Positions 8,314 through 15,609 of a stretch of 21,343 nt of DNA are shown one piece after another. Under the pieces are notes generated by a model, which ran no database searches, was not told where the DNA came from, and was given only the letters and a program-made list of their open reading frames with translations. Each line of letters begins with the position of its first letter. Position 1 is the stretch's first letter. Made by a program: the position numbers and the translations under genes. This DNA comes from an uncultured Eubacteriales bacterium. GTDB taxonomy: Bacteria; Bacillota; Clostridia; Monoglobales; Monoglobaceae. Location: NCBI GenBank assembly GCA_900542675.1, contig UQOT01000032.1, positions 1 to 21,343 on the forward strand. The letters are read 5' to 3'.

Positions 8314-8348
8314 TTCGTAGGGAGCGCCGACGCGGCGCACCCTACGAA
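8314..8348. repeat. Dispersed GTAGGG-type palindrome (compact copy)
   Basis: A 35-bp near-perfect palindrome: ttcgtaggg, mismatch, gcgccg, 3-nt loop acg, then the complementary arm ending ccctacgaa. This gives 15 paired positions and one mismatch. Related GTAGGG/GCGCC strings occur at 13781, 14061-14079 and 21083. It lies 50 bp after the ACT gene. There is no T-run, so it is better read as a repetitive extragenic palindrome than as a terminator. Confidence 0.6.
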
Positions 8349-8512
8349 CTTCTTTGTTTATATTACTCTTAAAATATATTTTTTCCGACACGCTGAGGCC
8401 ACGCCCGCGTGCGGATAATATCCGCTCCTACAGATTGGGCACCGTATGTTCGCGGGCAAATTGTGCGGGTTAATTATTCCCGCGTATTCTCTAATCCCTA
8501 ATCTCTACGTTT
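8349..8512. repeat. Non-coding spacer with second palindrome type
   Basis: No gene is evident in this stretch. It contains a perfect 15-bp palindrome, gcggata-a-tatccgc, at 8411-8425, whose first 14 bases also occur at 3239-3252. A ctaatccctaatctct direct-repeat-like string lies near 8491-8506. Together with 8314-8348 this looks like a patchwork of short dispersed intergenic repeats. Confidence 0.4.
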
Positions 8513-8556
8513 AGTGCCGTGTTTTTGTGCATTGGCATTTTGCGGCACTTGTTTTA
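8513..8556 (+). terminator. Possible terminator of the asd-dap-ACT operon
   Basis: Positions 8513-8519 (agtgccg) and 8543-8549 (cggcact) form a perfect 7-bp stem followed by tgttttatt. The loop is long (23 nt) and the T-run is broken, so this is only a candidate. Nothing better was seen between the ACT gene and the SLH gene. Confidence 0.35.
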
Positions 8557-8590
8557 TTATATAATAAATACAGCAGGAAATGATAACAAA

Positions 8591-8683
8591 CAGGACATTT
8601 TGTCCGCTGAATACGCCGATACAGGACATTTTGTCCGCCGACACAGGACATTTTGTCCGCTGTACACAGGACATTTTGTCCGC
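8591..8683. repeat. Four copies of a 17-bp palindromic repeat
   Basis: The identical 17-mer caggacattttgtccgc occurs at 8591-8607, 8622-8638, 8644-8660 and 8667-8683. Each copy contains the dyad ggaca-ttt-tgtcc. The spacers are 14, 5 and 6 nt, so starts are 31, 22 and 23 bp apart, close to three, two and two turns of DNA. The array ends 92 bp before the -35 of the SLH-protein promoter. It could be an operator cluster, or the multiple terminal repeats of a lost IS21-like element. No known regulator was recognised. Confidence 0.9.
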
Positions 8684-8775
8684 CAATATTATAGATTATA
8701 TTATAAATATATCTTCTTCTGCTTTATTTTGTGATGAAGAAGAAAAATATTATAGGCGTTTAGACGCATTCCCAC

Positions 8776-8804
8776 TTGAAAAACATTGTTTCTTGTGTTA
8801 TAAT
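8776..8804 (+). promoter_or_regulatory. Sigma-A promoter of the SLH glycosidase gene
   Basis: TTGAAA at 8776-8781 and TATAAT at 8799-8804 are separated by 17 bp. Transcription would begin near 8811, about 25 nt before the GTG start, with AAAGGA in the leader. Confidence 0.75.
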
Positions 8805-8835
8805 ATTCAGATAAAATTGCAAAAGGACTGATTAG

Positions 8836-11457
8836 GTGAAAAGCTTTGAGATAATACGCAGCGCTTGTGCGAGAAGGGTTGCGGCTTGCGCGGCTGCGGG
8901 TTTTATGATTTTTTCGTCTTTAAGCGGATTTGCTTCCGTGCTGGGCGAGCAGACTTCGCATAAGGCTGTTGAGTACGCTCAGGGTACGACATACAATAAA
9001 AATACTTTTTTAAGCGACAGTGTCGGGCAGCAGACGGAGAATTTCTTTGAATATGTTCCAAACAGCGACGTTGTTCCGATTATATCGGGCGGTAATAAGA
9101 TTTTCGGCAAAAGAAACATACGTGAGGCGAACGACTATTTGAATGAGCAGGGAATTTTTGCCGCTATGGGTATGAATGCGGACTTTTTCTCTTTTCAAAC
9201 CGGAGTGCCGATGAGTAATACGATATCGGAAGGTCACGTTATGACCGCAGATACGGAACAGACTACGGGAATAGGCTTTAACGCGGACGGCACGGCGTTT
9301 GTGTCGCCGATGCAGATAAAGCTAACGGTTGAATTGGGCGGCGGAGCATATTTTGATGTTGAATGCCTCAATAAGTACCGTCAGCCGTATGTTATGTATA
9401 TGTATACCGATGAATTCGGCGATTATACCAATGCGGAGGGCAGCGGCATAAACGTAGTTCTCGGCAGTATCAGCGGTCAGATTAAATTCGGTCAGCCGGT
9501 TACGGCTGCAGTCGAGAGTATCTCAGACGCGGACGGCTCGGTTGAGATACCGGACGGCAAGATTGTTATAAGCGTTGATAATGCGGCTGCACCGGAGGTT
9601 AAGGCGCGGCTCAGCGGACTCAGTGTTGGTCAGACAGTGACGATAAAGGCAGAGGAGCTGACGGGCGATGCGCGCTGGACTACAGCGGTATACGGTACGG
9701 GCTGTCTCGGCGGAACCTTAATCAGAAACGGTCAGCTTGATTTTGTCGATGAGAGCGCCGCACCGCGCAGTGCGGTCGGCGTAAAGGCAGACGGCACGGT
9801 TATATTTTACACAATAGACGGCAGACAGCCGGGGCACAGCTACGGCGTGCGCAAGGAGACGCTTGCAAACCGCCTGCTGGAGCTTGGATGTGTTGACGCG
9901 GTTAACTTAGACGGAGGCGGAAGTACGCAGCTTGGCGGAACCTTGCCCGAGACTACGAATTTTGAAATTCTTAACTCACCGTCAGAGAGCTTAAGAAGCT
10001 GTGCGAATTTTATATTCCTTAAAAAGACAAACGCGCCTGACGGAATTCCGTATAAGCTGTTTGTATATCCGTACGGCGATTATGTGCTTTCGGGAAGTAC
10101 GGTCGGAATATGGGCTGCTGCGATAGATAAGTCGTACGGCAAGGCGACTATGACCGAACCGCTGTCGTATTATATTGAAAGTGACTCGACAGGTTCGGGA
10201 CAGACAAGTATTAATCAGGACGGCTACCTCACGGTGTACGGTGACGGTCACGTATATATCGGCGCGTACAGCGGCGCGGCAGCCGGAAGCACGGTCATAT
10301 ACTCTGTTTCAAGCCCAGAGTCTGTGTCGGTTAAGAACGAGGCTGACGGCAGTGAGGTAAGTAATATCACGGTTGCGCCGGGAGAGAGCGTTAACTTCAC
10401 CGCAGACTCTGTATACCGGGGTATGAGCTTGACCGACAGCGATACCGCTTACAATTGGTCGGTATCAGACCCGGGAATAGGCGTAATAAGCTCTGACGGC
10501 ACATTTACCGCACGCTACGGCGGAAGCGGAAAGATAACCTGCTCGGCAGGCAGTGCGTCGGCTTCGGTCAATGTTACGGTGTCGGGCGACGTCTCACCCG
10601 GAGTGGTTCCGACAGAGGAGCCGAATATATATGAGACTGATTATCCGACTATAACCTGCTCTGCGGGCAGCGATATGTTTACAGCCAAGATTTACGGCGC
10701 ACAGGGCAATATAACTGAGGATAATATTACGTTTGAAATAGACGCCAAAAAGTCACAGTTTACGTACTTTGATGAAACCGATACGCTTCAGTACACGTTC
10801 CCCGATGGATTTGCGGCGACGCCGCACAGAATTATGATAAGCGTTACGGATGCTGAGGGGCGCAGCGCGTACAAGACTTACACAGTTGGAAATATTTCGG
10901 CGGCGGAAAATCCGTTTGATGACACTAAGGGGCATTGGGCGGAGAATTATATCTCGTATATGTCAAGCCGCAAGGTTATATCGGGTTATGATGAGGACGG
11001 AAGCTTATTGTTTAAGCCGAACCGCGATATGACCCGCGCAGAGTTTGCGTGTATGATTGCAAATTATTTGGGGCTTAATCTATATAACTACCGCGGTACT
11101 GAGCTGCCGTATAATGACGCGGACGATATTCCGGAGTGGGCTATGATGTCGGTTCAGGCGATGTACGCACTCGGAATTATGACCGGTCAGCAGGAGGCAG
11201 GCGGCGTGGTGTTTGCACCGTATTCAAAAATTCGCCGCTGTGAATATGCGGTCGCTGCGGCAAGGCTTATGCCGGACGGACTGTACCGTGCTCCGCTCAG
11301 CGCGTCTGATGAGAGCGAGGTTCCCGCGTGGGCAAAGAGCAGTATTGAGCAGCTCCTGACTCAGGGGATTATGACCGGATATCCCGACGCGACGGTCAGA
11401 CCAAATAACAACGTGACCCGCGCCGAGGCGATTAAGATTTTGTTTGAAATAGGATAA
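8836..11457 (+). CDS. Surface-anchored phosphodiester glycosidase (NAGPA domain) with Ig-like segment and three SLH repeats
   Basis: An 873-residue exported protein. A signal peptide covers about 1-35 (basic start, then AACAAAGFMIFSSLSGFAS). The phosphodiester glycosidase/NAGPA (DUF2233) domain spans about 75-396, with NADFF at 114-118, PRSAVG at 310-315, the hallmark NLDGGGST at 357-364 and SLRSCANFIFL at the end. A bacterial Ig-like (Big2-type) segment lies around 500-595, followed by a short PTEEP linker. Three SLH repeats occupy about 694-745, 757-815 and 825-873; repeats 1 and 3 keep TRAE, while repeat 2 has RRCE and may bind poorly. SLH repeats attach proteins to pyruvylated wall polymer. 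Family members remove sugar-1-phosphate caps, so a wall or exopolysaccharide phosphodiester is a plausible but unproved substrate. The start is GTG after AAAGGA. It has its own promoter and no operon partner. Confidence 0.88.
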   Translation: MKSFEIIRSACARRVAACAAAGFMIFSSLSGFASVLGEQTSHKAVEYAQGTTYNKNTFLSDSVGQQTENFFEYVPNSDVVPIISGGNKIFGKRNIREANDYLNEQGIFAAMGMNADFFSFQTGVPMSNTISEGHVMTADTEQTTGIGFNADGTAFVSPMQIKLTVELGGGAYFDVECLNKYRQPYVMYMYTDEFGDYTNAEGSGINVVLGSISGQIKFGQPVTAAVESISDADGSVEIPDGKIVISVDNAAAPEVKARLSGLSVGQTVTIKAEELTGDARWTTAVYGTGCLGGTLIRNGQLDFVDESAAPRSAVGVKADGTVIFYTIDGRQPGHSYGVRKETLANRLLELGCVDAVNLDGGGSTQLGGTLPETTNFEILNSPSESLRSCANFIFLKKTNAPDGIPYKLFVYPYGDYVLSGSTVGIWAAAIDKSYGKATMTEPLSYYIESDSTGSGQTSINQDGYLTVYGDGHVYIGAYSGAAAGSTVIYSVSSPESVSVKNEADGSEVSNITVAPGESVNFTADSVYRGMSLTDSDTAYNWSVSDPGIGVISSDGTFTARYGGSGKITCSAGSASASVNVTVSGDVSPGVVPTEEPNIYETDYPTITCSAGSDMFTAKIYGAQGNITEDNITFEIDAKKSQFTYFDETDTLQYTFPDGFAATPHRIMISVTDAEGRSAYKTYTVGNISAAENPFDDTKGHWAENYISYMSSRKVISGYDEDGSLLFKPNRDMTRAEFACMIANYLGLNLYNYRGTELPYNDADDIPEWAMMSVQAMYALGIMTGQQEAGGVVFAPYSKIRRCEYAVAAARLMPDGLYRAPLSASDESEVPAWAKSSIEQLLTQGIMTGYPDATVRPNNNVTRAEAIKILFEIG

Positions 11458-11472
11458 TGTGATAAAAAATAC

Positions 11473-11501
11473 TTGCATTTTTGGATATAAAGTAATATAA
11501 T
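11473..11501 (+). promoter_or_regulatory. Promoter of the thiamine operon
   Basis: TTGCAT at 11473-11478 and TATAAT at 11496-11501 with 17-bp spacing. The predicted start near 11508 falls at the first base of the riboswitch P1 stem, which supports the assignment. Confidence 0.75.
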
Positions 11502-11507
11502 ATTATT

Positions 11508-11593
11508 TGCTGGGGGGACCGCGAGTTTAGGCGGTTGAGATAGGCAGAGCCTGACCCTTTGAACCTGACGGTTAACACCGGCGTAGGAAAGCA
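11508..11593 (+). ncRNA. TPP riboswitch (THI element) aptamer
   Basis: The conserved aptamer core is clear: a G-rich 5' strand, GGTTGAGAT, then ACCCTTTGAACCTGA at about 11554-11568, an ACCGGCGTAGGAAA segment and the closing strand AGCA. P1 pairs tgct at 11508-11511 with agca at 11590-11593. The THI element binds thiamine pyrophosphate, and its place just before thiC fits feedback control of the operon. The expression platform follows immediately at 11589-11640. Confidence 0.95.
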
Positions 11594-11640
11594 TTTTAAA
11601 ATCCGATTTTAAGGTGCTTGCCGTATGCAAGCGCCTTTTT
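11589..11640 (+). terminator. Riboswitch expression platform: antiterminator and intrinsic terminator
   Basis: The terminator stem is 11611-11621 (aaggtgcttgc) paired with 11627-11637 (gcaagcgcctt), 11 pairs with one G-U, 5-nt loop, then TTT. A rival antiterminator pairs 11589-11602 with 11606-11619, 14 pairs including two G-U. It uses both the aptamer P1 strand (agca, 11590-11593) and the terminator 5' arm. Ligand-bound P1 would therefore free the terminator and switch the operon off. Confidence 0.88.
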
Positions 11641-11679
11641 GATTAGAAAAAAACAAATGATTACAAGGAGAATGTTACT

Positions 11680-12984
11680 ATGGACAGAAACTATTCAACA
11701 CAGATGGACGCGGCAAAACGCGGTATCGTTACGCCCGAGATGAAAATTGTGGCGGAAAAAGAGCATATGGATATGGACGTGCTTTTAGAGCGCATTGCTA
11801 AGGGCACAATAGCAATCCCTGCGAATGTGAACCACAAGACGCTCTCGCCCGAGGGCATAGGCGAGGGGCTGAGAACTAAGATAAACGTTAACCTCGGTAT
11901 TTCGCGCGATGCGGCGGATATGGAGCTTGAGCTTAATAAGGTTAAAACTGCGATAGAGATGAAGGCGGAAGCGATTATGGATCTTTCAAATTACGGAAAG
12001 ACCCACGAGATGCGCAGAAAAATTCTTGATATTTCAACCGCAATGCTCGGCACTGTTCCTGTATATGACGCTATCGGCTACTGCGAGAAAAAGCTTAAGG
12101 ATATCACAAAAGACGATTTCCTGCGTGTTGTGCAGCAGCACGCCGAGGACGGAGTTGACTTTATGACAATCCACGCGGGAATTAACCGCGCGACTGCCGA
12201 GAAGGTCAAGAAGAACCGCAGACGTATGAATATAGTGTCGCGCGGCGGCGCCCTGCTGTTTGCGTGGATGGAGATGACGGGCAATGAGAACCCGTTCTAT
12301 GAATACTATGACGAGGTTATGGAGATATTTGAAAAGTACGATGTTACAATAAGTCTCGGCGACGCTTGCCGTCCGGGTTGTATTGACGACTCGACCGACG
12401 CTTCGCAGATTTCCGAGCTTATCGTACTCGGCGAGCTGACCAAGCGTGCGTGGGAGCATAACGTACAGGTTATGGTTGAAGGCCCGGGACATATGGCAAT
12501 GAATGAGATTGCGGCGAATATGATTGCCGAGAAGCGCATTTGCCACGGTGCGCCGTTTTATGTGCTCGGTCCGCTTGTGACCGATGTTGCACCGGGATAC
12601 GACCACATTACGTCGGCAATCGGCGGAGCTATCGCAGCGGCAAACGGCGCGGACTTCTTGTGCTATGTCACACCGGCGGAGCATTTGAGACTGCCCGACC
12701 TTGACGATATGAGAGAGGGTATAATAGCGTCAAGGATTGCGGCGCACGCGGCGGATATAGCGAAGAACGTTCCGGGTGCGCGTGACTGGGACAACGCAAT
12801 GTCGGACGCCCGCCGCGAGATAGATTGGGATAAGATGTTTGAGCTGGCTCTTGACCCGATAAAGCCAAAGTCGTACCGCGCAAATTCAAAACCGCGTGAG
12901 GAGAATACCTGTACAATGTGCGGTGAGCAGTGCGCGGTTAAAAATATGAATAAAATTCTCGGCGGAGAGGATATAGGGATTTAG
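11680..12984 (+). CDS. thiC: Phosphomethylpyrimidine synthase ThiC
   Basis: Radical-SAM enzyme that rearranges aminoimidazole ribotide into hydroxymethylpyrimidine phosphate for thiamine. At 434 residues it is the short form, lacking the N-terminal extension of the E. coli type. Conserved blocks include IPANVNH, INVNLG, GDACRPGCIDDSTD and EGPGH. The C-terminal iron-sulfur cluster motif is C411-x2-C414-x3-C418 (CTMCGEQC), one residue tighter than the CX2CX4C described for the long form. The same spacing is remembered for short-form archaeal and clostridial proteins. The ATG follows AAGGAG 38 bp after the riboswitch terminator. It overlaps or directly abuts thiD, the next enzyme in the pathway. 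Confidence 0.97.
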   Translation: MDRNYSTQMDAAKRGIVTPEMKIVAEKEHMDMDVLLERIAKGTIAIPANVNHKTLSPEGIGEGLRTKINVNLGISRDAADMELELNKVKTAIEMKAEAIMDLSNYGKTHEMRRKILDISTAMLGTVPVYDAIGYCEKKLKDITKDDFLRVVQQHAEDGVDFMTIHAGINRATAEKVKKNRRRMNIVSRGGALLFAWMEMTGNENPFYEYYDEVMEIFEKYDVTISLGDACRPGCIDDSTDASQISELIVLGELTKRAWEHNVQVMVEGPGHMAMNEIAANMIAEKRICHGAPFYVLGPLVTDVAPGYDHITSAIGGAIAAANGADFLCYVTPAEHLRLPDLDDMREGIIASRIAAHAADIAKNVPGARDWDNAMSDARREIDWDKMFELALDPIKPKSYRANSKPREENTCTMCGEQCAVKNMNKILGGEDIGI

Positions 12985-12989
12985 TGCTT

Positions 12990-13784
12990 ATGAAGAATTT
13001 ACTCACTGTTGCAGGCTCGGATTCGAGCGGCGGCGCGGGAATTCAGGCGGATATCAAAACTTTTTCGGCTCACGGAGCGTACGGTATGAGCGTTATCACG
13101 TCCGTGACGGCGCAGAACACCGTCGGCGTAACGGCGATACACGATATTCCGGCGGATATTGTTGCGGCGCAGATTGACGCGGTTTTCAGCGATATCAGAG
13201 TTGACGGAGTAAAGATAGGTATGCTGTCAAATGCGGAAATTGCTGCCTGCGCAGCCGAAAGGTTAAAGTTTTACTCACCGAATATTGTAATACTTGACCC
13301 TGTTATGGTATCGACAAGCGGCTCTAAACTTCTGAGCGATGAAGCAATTTCGGTGATAAAGTCAGAGCTTTTGCCGATTGCGTCGATGATTACTCCGAAT
13401 ATTCCCGAGGCGGAGGCGCTTACGGGGACAAGCATAAAGAGCATTGACGAAATGAAAGCCGCCGCTGAAAAAATCAGATCAATGGGCGCAAAGTGCGTGC
13501 TTATTAAGGGCGGGCACCTTAAAGATACAGCGGACGACCTTTTGTATGACGGAGAAAAATTTACCGTGTTTGAAGGCAGACGAATAGAGTCAAGCAACAC
13601 CCACGGCACGGGCTGTACCATATCATCGGCAATCTGTGCGGATATGGCGGCCGGAATGACTGCCGCAGATGCGGTAAAAAATGCCAAGGAATATGTCCGC
13701 CGCGGCATAGAAAACGCCCCGGGCATAGGTCACGGCCACGGCCCGCTTATGCACAGCTTAGCAACGCAGGTGTTAGGTTTGTAG
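12990..13784 (+). CDS. thiD: Hydroxymethylpyrimidine/phosphomethylpyrimidine kinase
   Basis: Phosphorylates HMP and HMP-phosphate to HMP pyrophosphate, the pyrimidine half used by ThiE. A ribokinase-fold protein of 264 residues. It shows AGSDSSGGAGIQADIKTF at 8-25, TSVTAQNT at 37-44, LDPVMVSTSG at 102-111 and the anion-hole motif NTHGTGCT at 203-210. The ATG at 12990 has TAGGGA about 10 nt upstream. A GTG at 12984, overlapping the thiC stop by one base, would add two residues and is a possible alternative. The stop codon at 13782-13784 lies inside the left inverted end of the repeat element at 13777-14080, so the last residues may have been altered by insertion. Confidence 0.95.
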   Translation: MKNLLTVAGSDSSGGAGIQADIKTFSAHGAYGMSVITSVTAQNTVGVTAIHDIPADIVAAQIDAVFSDIRVDGVKIGMLSNAEIAACAAERLKFYSPNIVILDPVMVSTSGSKLLSDEAISVIKSELLPIASMITPNIPEAEALTGTSIKSIDEMKAAAEKIRSMGAKCVLIKGGHLKDTADDLLYDGEKFTVFEGRRIESSNTHGTGCTISSAICADMAAGMTAADAVKNAKEYVRRGIENAPGIGHGHGPLMHSLATQVLGL

Positions 13785-14080
13785 GGAGCGACCTGCGTGT
13801 CGTTCCGTAGGGAGTACGCGGGAACGCTCAAGAATATAACCTAAGCGCAGATGTCCCCCGCCTCTATAGGCGGCGGGCGCCATTCATCATTTCAGCGGGA
13901 GTTATAATCTCCCACTGAAACGCTGAGGAGCTAACGCTCCCTGCGCAGGTTGCAATCTGTCGCAAGCTCTGCTCCTTGCAAGCAAAGCAGGAGCGTTGCT
14001 CCGATTTAAATTTGGCATTTTAACACCAATATGCGCTGCCCCGTTTGCACGGAGCGGCGACCTCGGCGCCCCCTACAAAC
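13777..14080. repeat. 304-bp non-coding element with inverted ends (MITE-like or composite palindromic repeat)
   Basis: The left end gtttgtaggg (13777-13786) is the exact reverse complement of the right end ccctacaaac (14071-14080), and similarity extends to about 16 bp with two mismatches. Inside are several smaller palindromes: cgttcc/ggaacg at 13801-13826, cccgcc facing ggcggg near 13857-13880, a 12-pair hairpin tttcagcgggag with its complement near 13889-13920, and ggagc/gctcc pairs near 13927-13941 and 13990-14002. No open frame of note and no transposase are present. It separates thiD from thiM in an otherwise tight operon and has the same GTAGGG/GCGCC core as other window repeats. No target duplication was identified. 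Confidence 0.6.
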
Positions 14081-14132
14081 AGAATAGAGCATATTGACGA
14101 AAATTTATAAGATAAAAAAGGAATGACTTTAA

Positions 14133-14978
14133 ATGAAACAGAACAATCAGGTACTTAAAAATATTATTGACCTTATAGGGAATATGCGGGCTGAGAGACC
14201 TCTTGTTGAGTGCCTTACAAACCGCGTGACGATAAATGACTGCGCGAATATGCTGCTTGCTATGGGTGCATCGCCGATTATGGCTGAGATTGAGGAGGAA
14301 ATGCCCGATATTATGAAGATTTCGGACGCGCTTGTAATAAATCTCGGACTGCTTGATACGCCATATCTTGCGGCTATGAAGACTGCGGCAAAGGCTGCAA
14401 AGGAACAGGGTAAGCCGATAGTTTTGGATCCGGTGGGAGCGGGAGCGTCGGCTCTGCGTGACAGAATTGACGCCGAGATGATAGAACTGGTAAGACCCGA
14501 TATTATCCGCGGCAATTTGTCCGAGATTAAGTCGCTTGCAGGCGCACAGATAAACAGCAAGGGCGTTGACGCTTCGGCTGACGATGCGGTGACACAGGAT
14601 AATTATTCCGAAGCCGGGGAGCTTGTCCGCGCATACGCCGAAAAATGCGGCTGCGTGGTGTGTGCAACCGGTGCGATTGATATTGTGTCCGACGGTGAGC
14701 AGACGATATACATAAGAAACGGTCACGAGATGCTCTGCGATGTCACCGGCACGGGCTGTATGTGCAGCGCGATGACGGGCGCTATGGCAGCGGCAGGTGA
14801 TATGCTGACTGCGGCGGCGGCAGCGGTTGTAATGCTCGGCATAGCGGGTGAATACGCACACGAAAGCGTTGCGGGAGCAGGACAGGGCATAGGAACATTT
14901 CGCGTTAAACTGCTTGATTATATCTATAATATGACCGACGAGGACTTTATAAAGCGGGGAGAGGTTTACAGTGAATAA
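14133..14978 (+). CDS. thiM: Hydroxyethylthiazole kinase ThiM
   Basis: Salvage kinase that phosphorylates 4-methyl-5-(2-hydroxyethyl)thiazole for use by ThiE. 281 residues, ribokinase-like fold. Diagnostic motifs are LTNRVTINDCANMLLAMGASP at 28-48, LDPVGAGAS at 98-106, IIRGNLSEI at 124-132 and the catalytic CDVTGTGCM at 202-210. The ATG follows AAAAGGA by about 10 nt. It lies 348 bp after thiD because of the repeat element but is followed without a gap by thiE (8-bp overlap), so it probably still belongs to the riboswitch-controlled transcript. No separate promoter was found. Its presence, with no thiG or thiH in the window, suggests reliance on thiazole salvage or on genes elsewhere. Confidence 0.96.
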   Translation: MKQNNQVLKNIIDLIGNMRAERPLVECLTNRVTINDCANMLLAMGASPIMAEIEEEMPDIMKISDALVINLGLLDTPYLAAMKTAAKAAKEQGKPIVLDPVGAGASALRDRIDAEMIELVRPDIIRGNLSEIKSLAGAQINSKGVDASADDAVTQDNYSEAGELVRAYAEKCGCVVCATGAIDIVSDGEQTIYIRNGHEMLCDVTGTGCMCSAMTGAMAAAGDMLTAAAAAVVMLGIAGEYAHESVAGAGQGIGTFRVKLLDYIYNMTDEDFIKRGEVYSE

Positions 14979-15603
14979 TATATACAGCGTGTATTTGGTG
15001 ACAGATACCGATATGTGTCCGCGTGAAAATTTGCTCACGGTTGTCGGCGAGGCGATACGCGGCGGCGTTACAATGGTTCAGCTGCGTGAGAAGGATATCT
15101 CTACGCGTGAATTTTACGCGGAAGCTCTGGCGCTTAAAAAGCTGTGCGGTGAAAATAACGTACCGCTTATAATTAACGACAGGGTGGATATTGCGCTTGC
15201 GGTCGACGCCGAAGGCGTACACATAGGTCAGAGCGATATGCCGATTGCTGTCGCAAGGCGGATTTTGGGTGAAAATAAGATAATAGGGCTCTCTGCCGGT
15301 AATGCTACAGAAGCTCTTGAAGCGGTGAGAGGCGGTGCGGATTACTTGGGCGTAGGCGCGGTTTTCCATACTGCGACAAAGAAGGACGCGAAAGACGTGG
15401 GCATAGATATGCTGCGCCGTGTCCGCGCGGCGGCTTCAATCCCGATTGTGGGAATAGGCGGAATTAATACCGAAAATATCGATAAGCTCTTTGGTATCGG
15501 GATAGACGGCATTGCCGTTGTGTCGTGCATTATGGCAAGCGAAAATCCGTATGCTGCCGCAAAGACGCTGTCAGATAAGACAAAGTTTTTGGCTGTGAGG
15601 TAG
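14971..15603 (+). CDS. thiE: Thiamine-phosphate synthase ThiE
   Basis: Joins HMP pyrophosphate to thiazole phosphate to give thiamine monophosphate. The 210-residue TIM-barrel protein has TMVQLREKD at 34-42, NDRVDIA at 69-75, GVHIGQ at 82-87, GLSAGN at 106-111 and GVGAVFHTATKKDA at 127-140 (usually VFPTxTK). The start is GTG at 14971, with GGGGAGAGG ending about 6 nt upstream and an 8-bp overlap with thiM, typical of translational coupling. It uses the products of ThiD and ThiM, both encoded upstream. Confidence 0.96.
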   Translation: MNNIYSVYLVTDTDMCPRENLLTVVGEAIRGGVTMVQLREKDISTREFYAEALALKKLCGENNVPLIINDRVDIALAVDAEGVHIGQSDMPIAVARRILGENKIIGLSAGNATEALEAVRGGADYLGVGAVFHTATKKDAKDVGIDMLRRVRAAASIPIVGIGGINTENIDKLFGIGIDGIAVVSCIMASENPYAAAKTLSDKTKFLAVR

Positions 15604-15609
15604 ATATTA

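Noticed and set aside
8591..8683. CRISPR array
   Set aside because: The repeats are 17 bp and the spacers only 14, 5 and 6 nt; no leader or cas genes are nearby. Regular regulatory or IS-end repeats fit better.
8498..8831. Short open frames on both strands across the 17-mer repeats
   Set aside because: They arise because the repeat lacks stops in several frames. The encoded strings are repetitive, there are no good ribosome-binding sites, and the plus-strand frame runs through the promoter at 8776-8804.
12034..12684. 216-residue minus-strand frame opposite thiC
   Set aside because: Reverse-frame shadow of thiC, with no independent coding signs.
13271..13726. 151-residue minus-strand frame opposite thiD
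   Set aside because: Shadow of thiD, serine- and alanine-rich, no ribosome-binding site or domain.
13777..14080. Complete insertion sequence between thiD and thiM
   Set aside because: Only about 300 bp with no transposase frame; at most a non-autonomous element.
14073..15038. Long antisense frame opposite thiM
   Set aside because: It is a shadow of thiM and the start of thiE, with a composition (many Arg, His, Cys, Tyr) typical of a reverse-frame artefact and no family resemblance.
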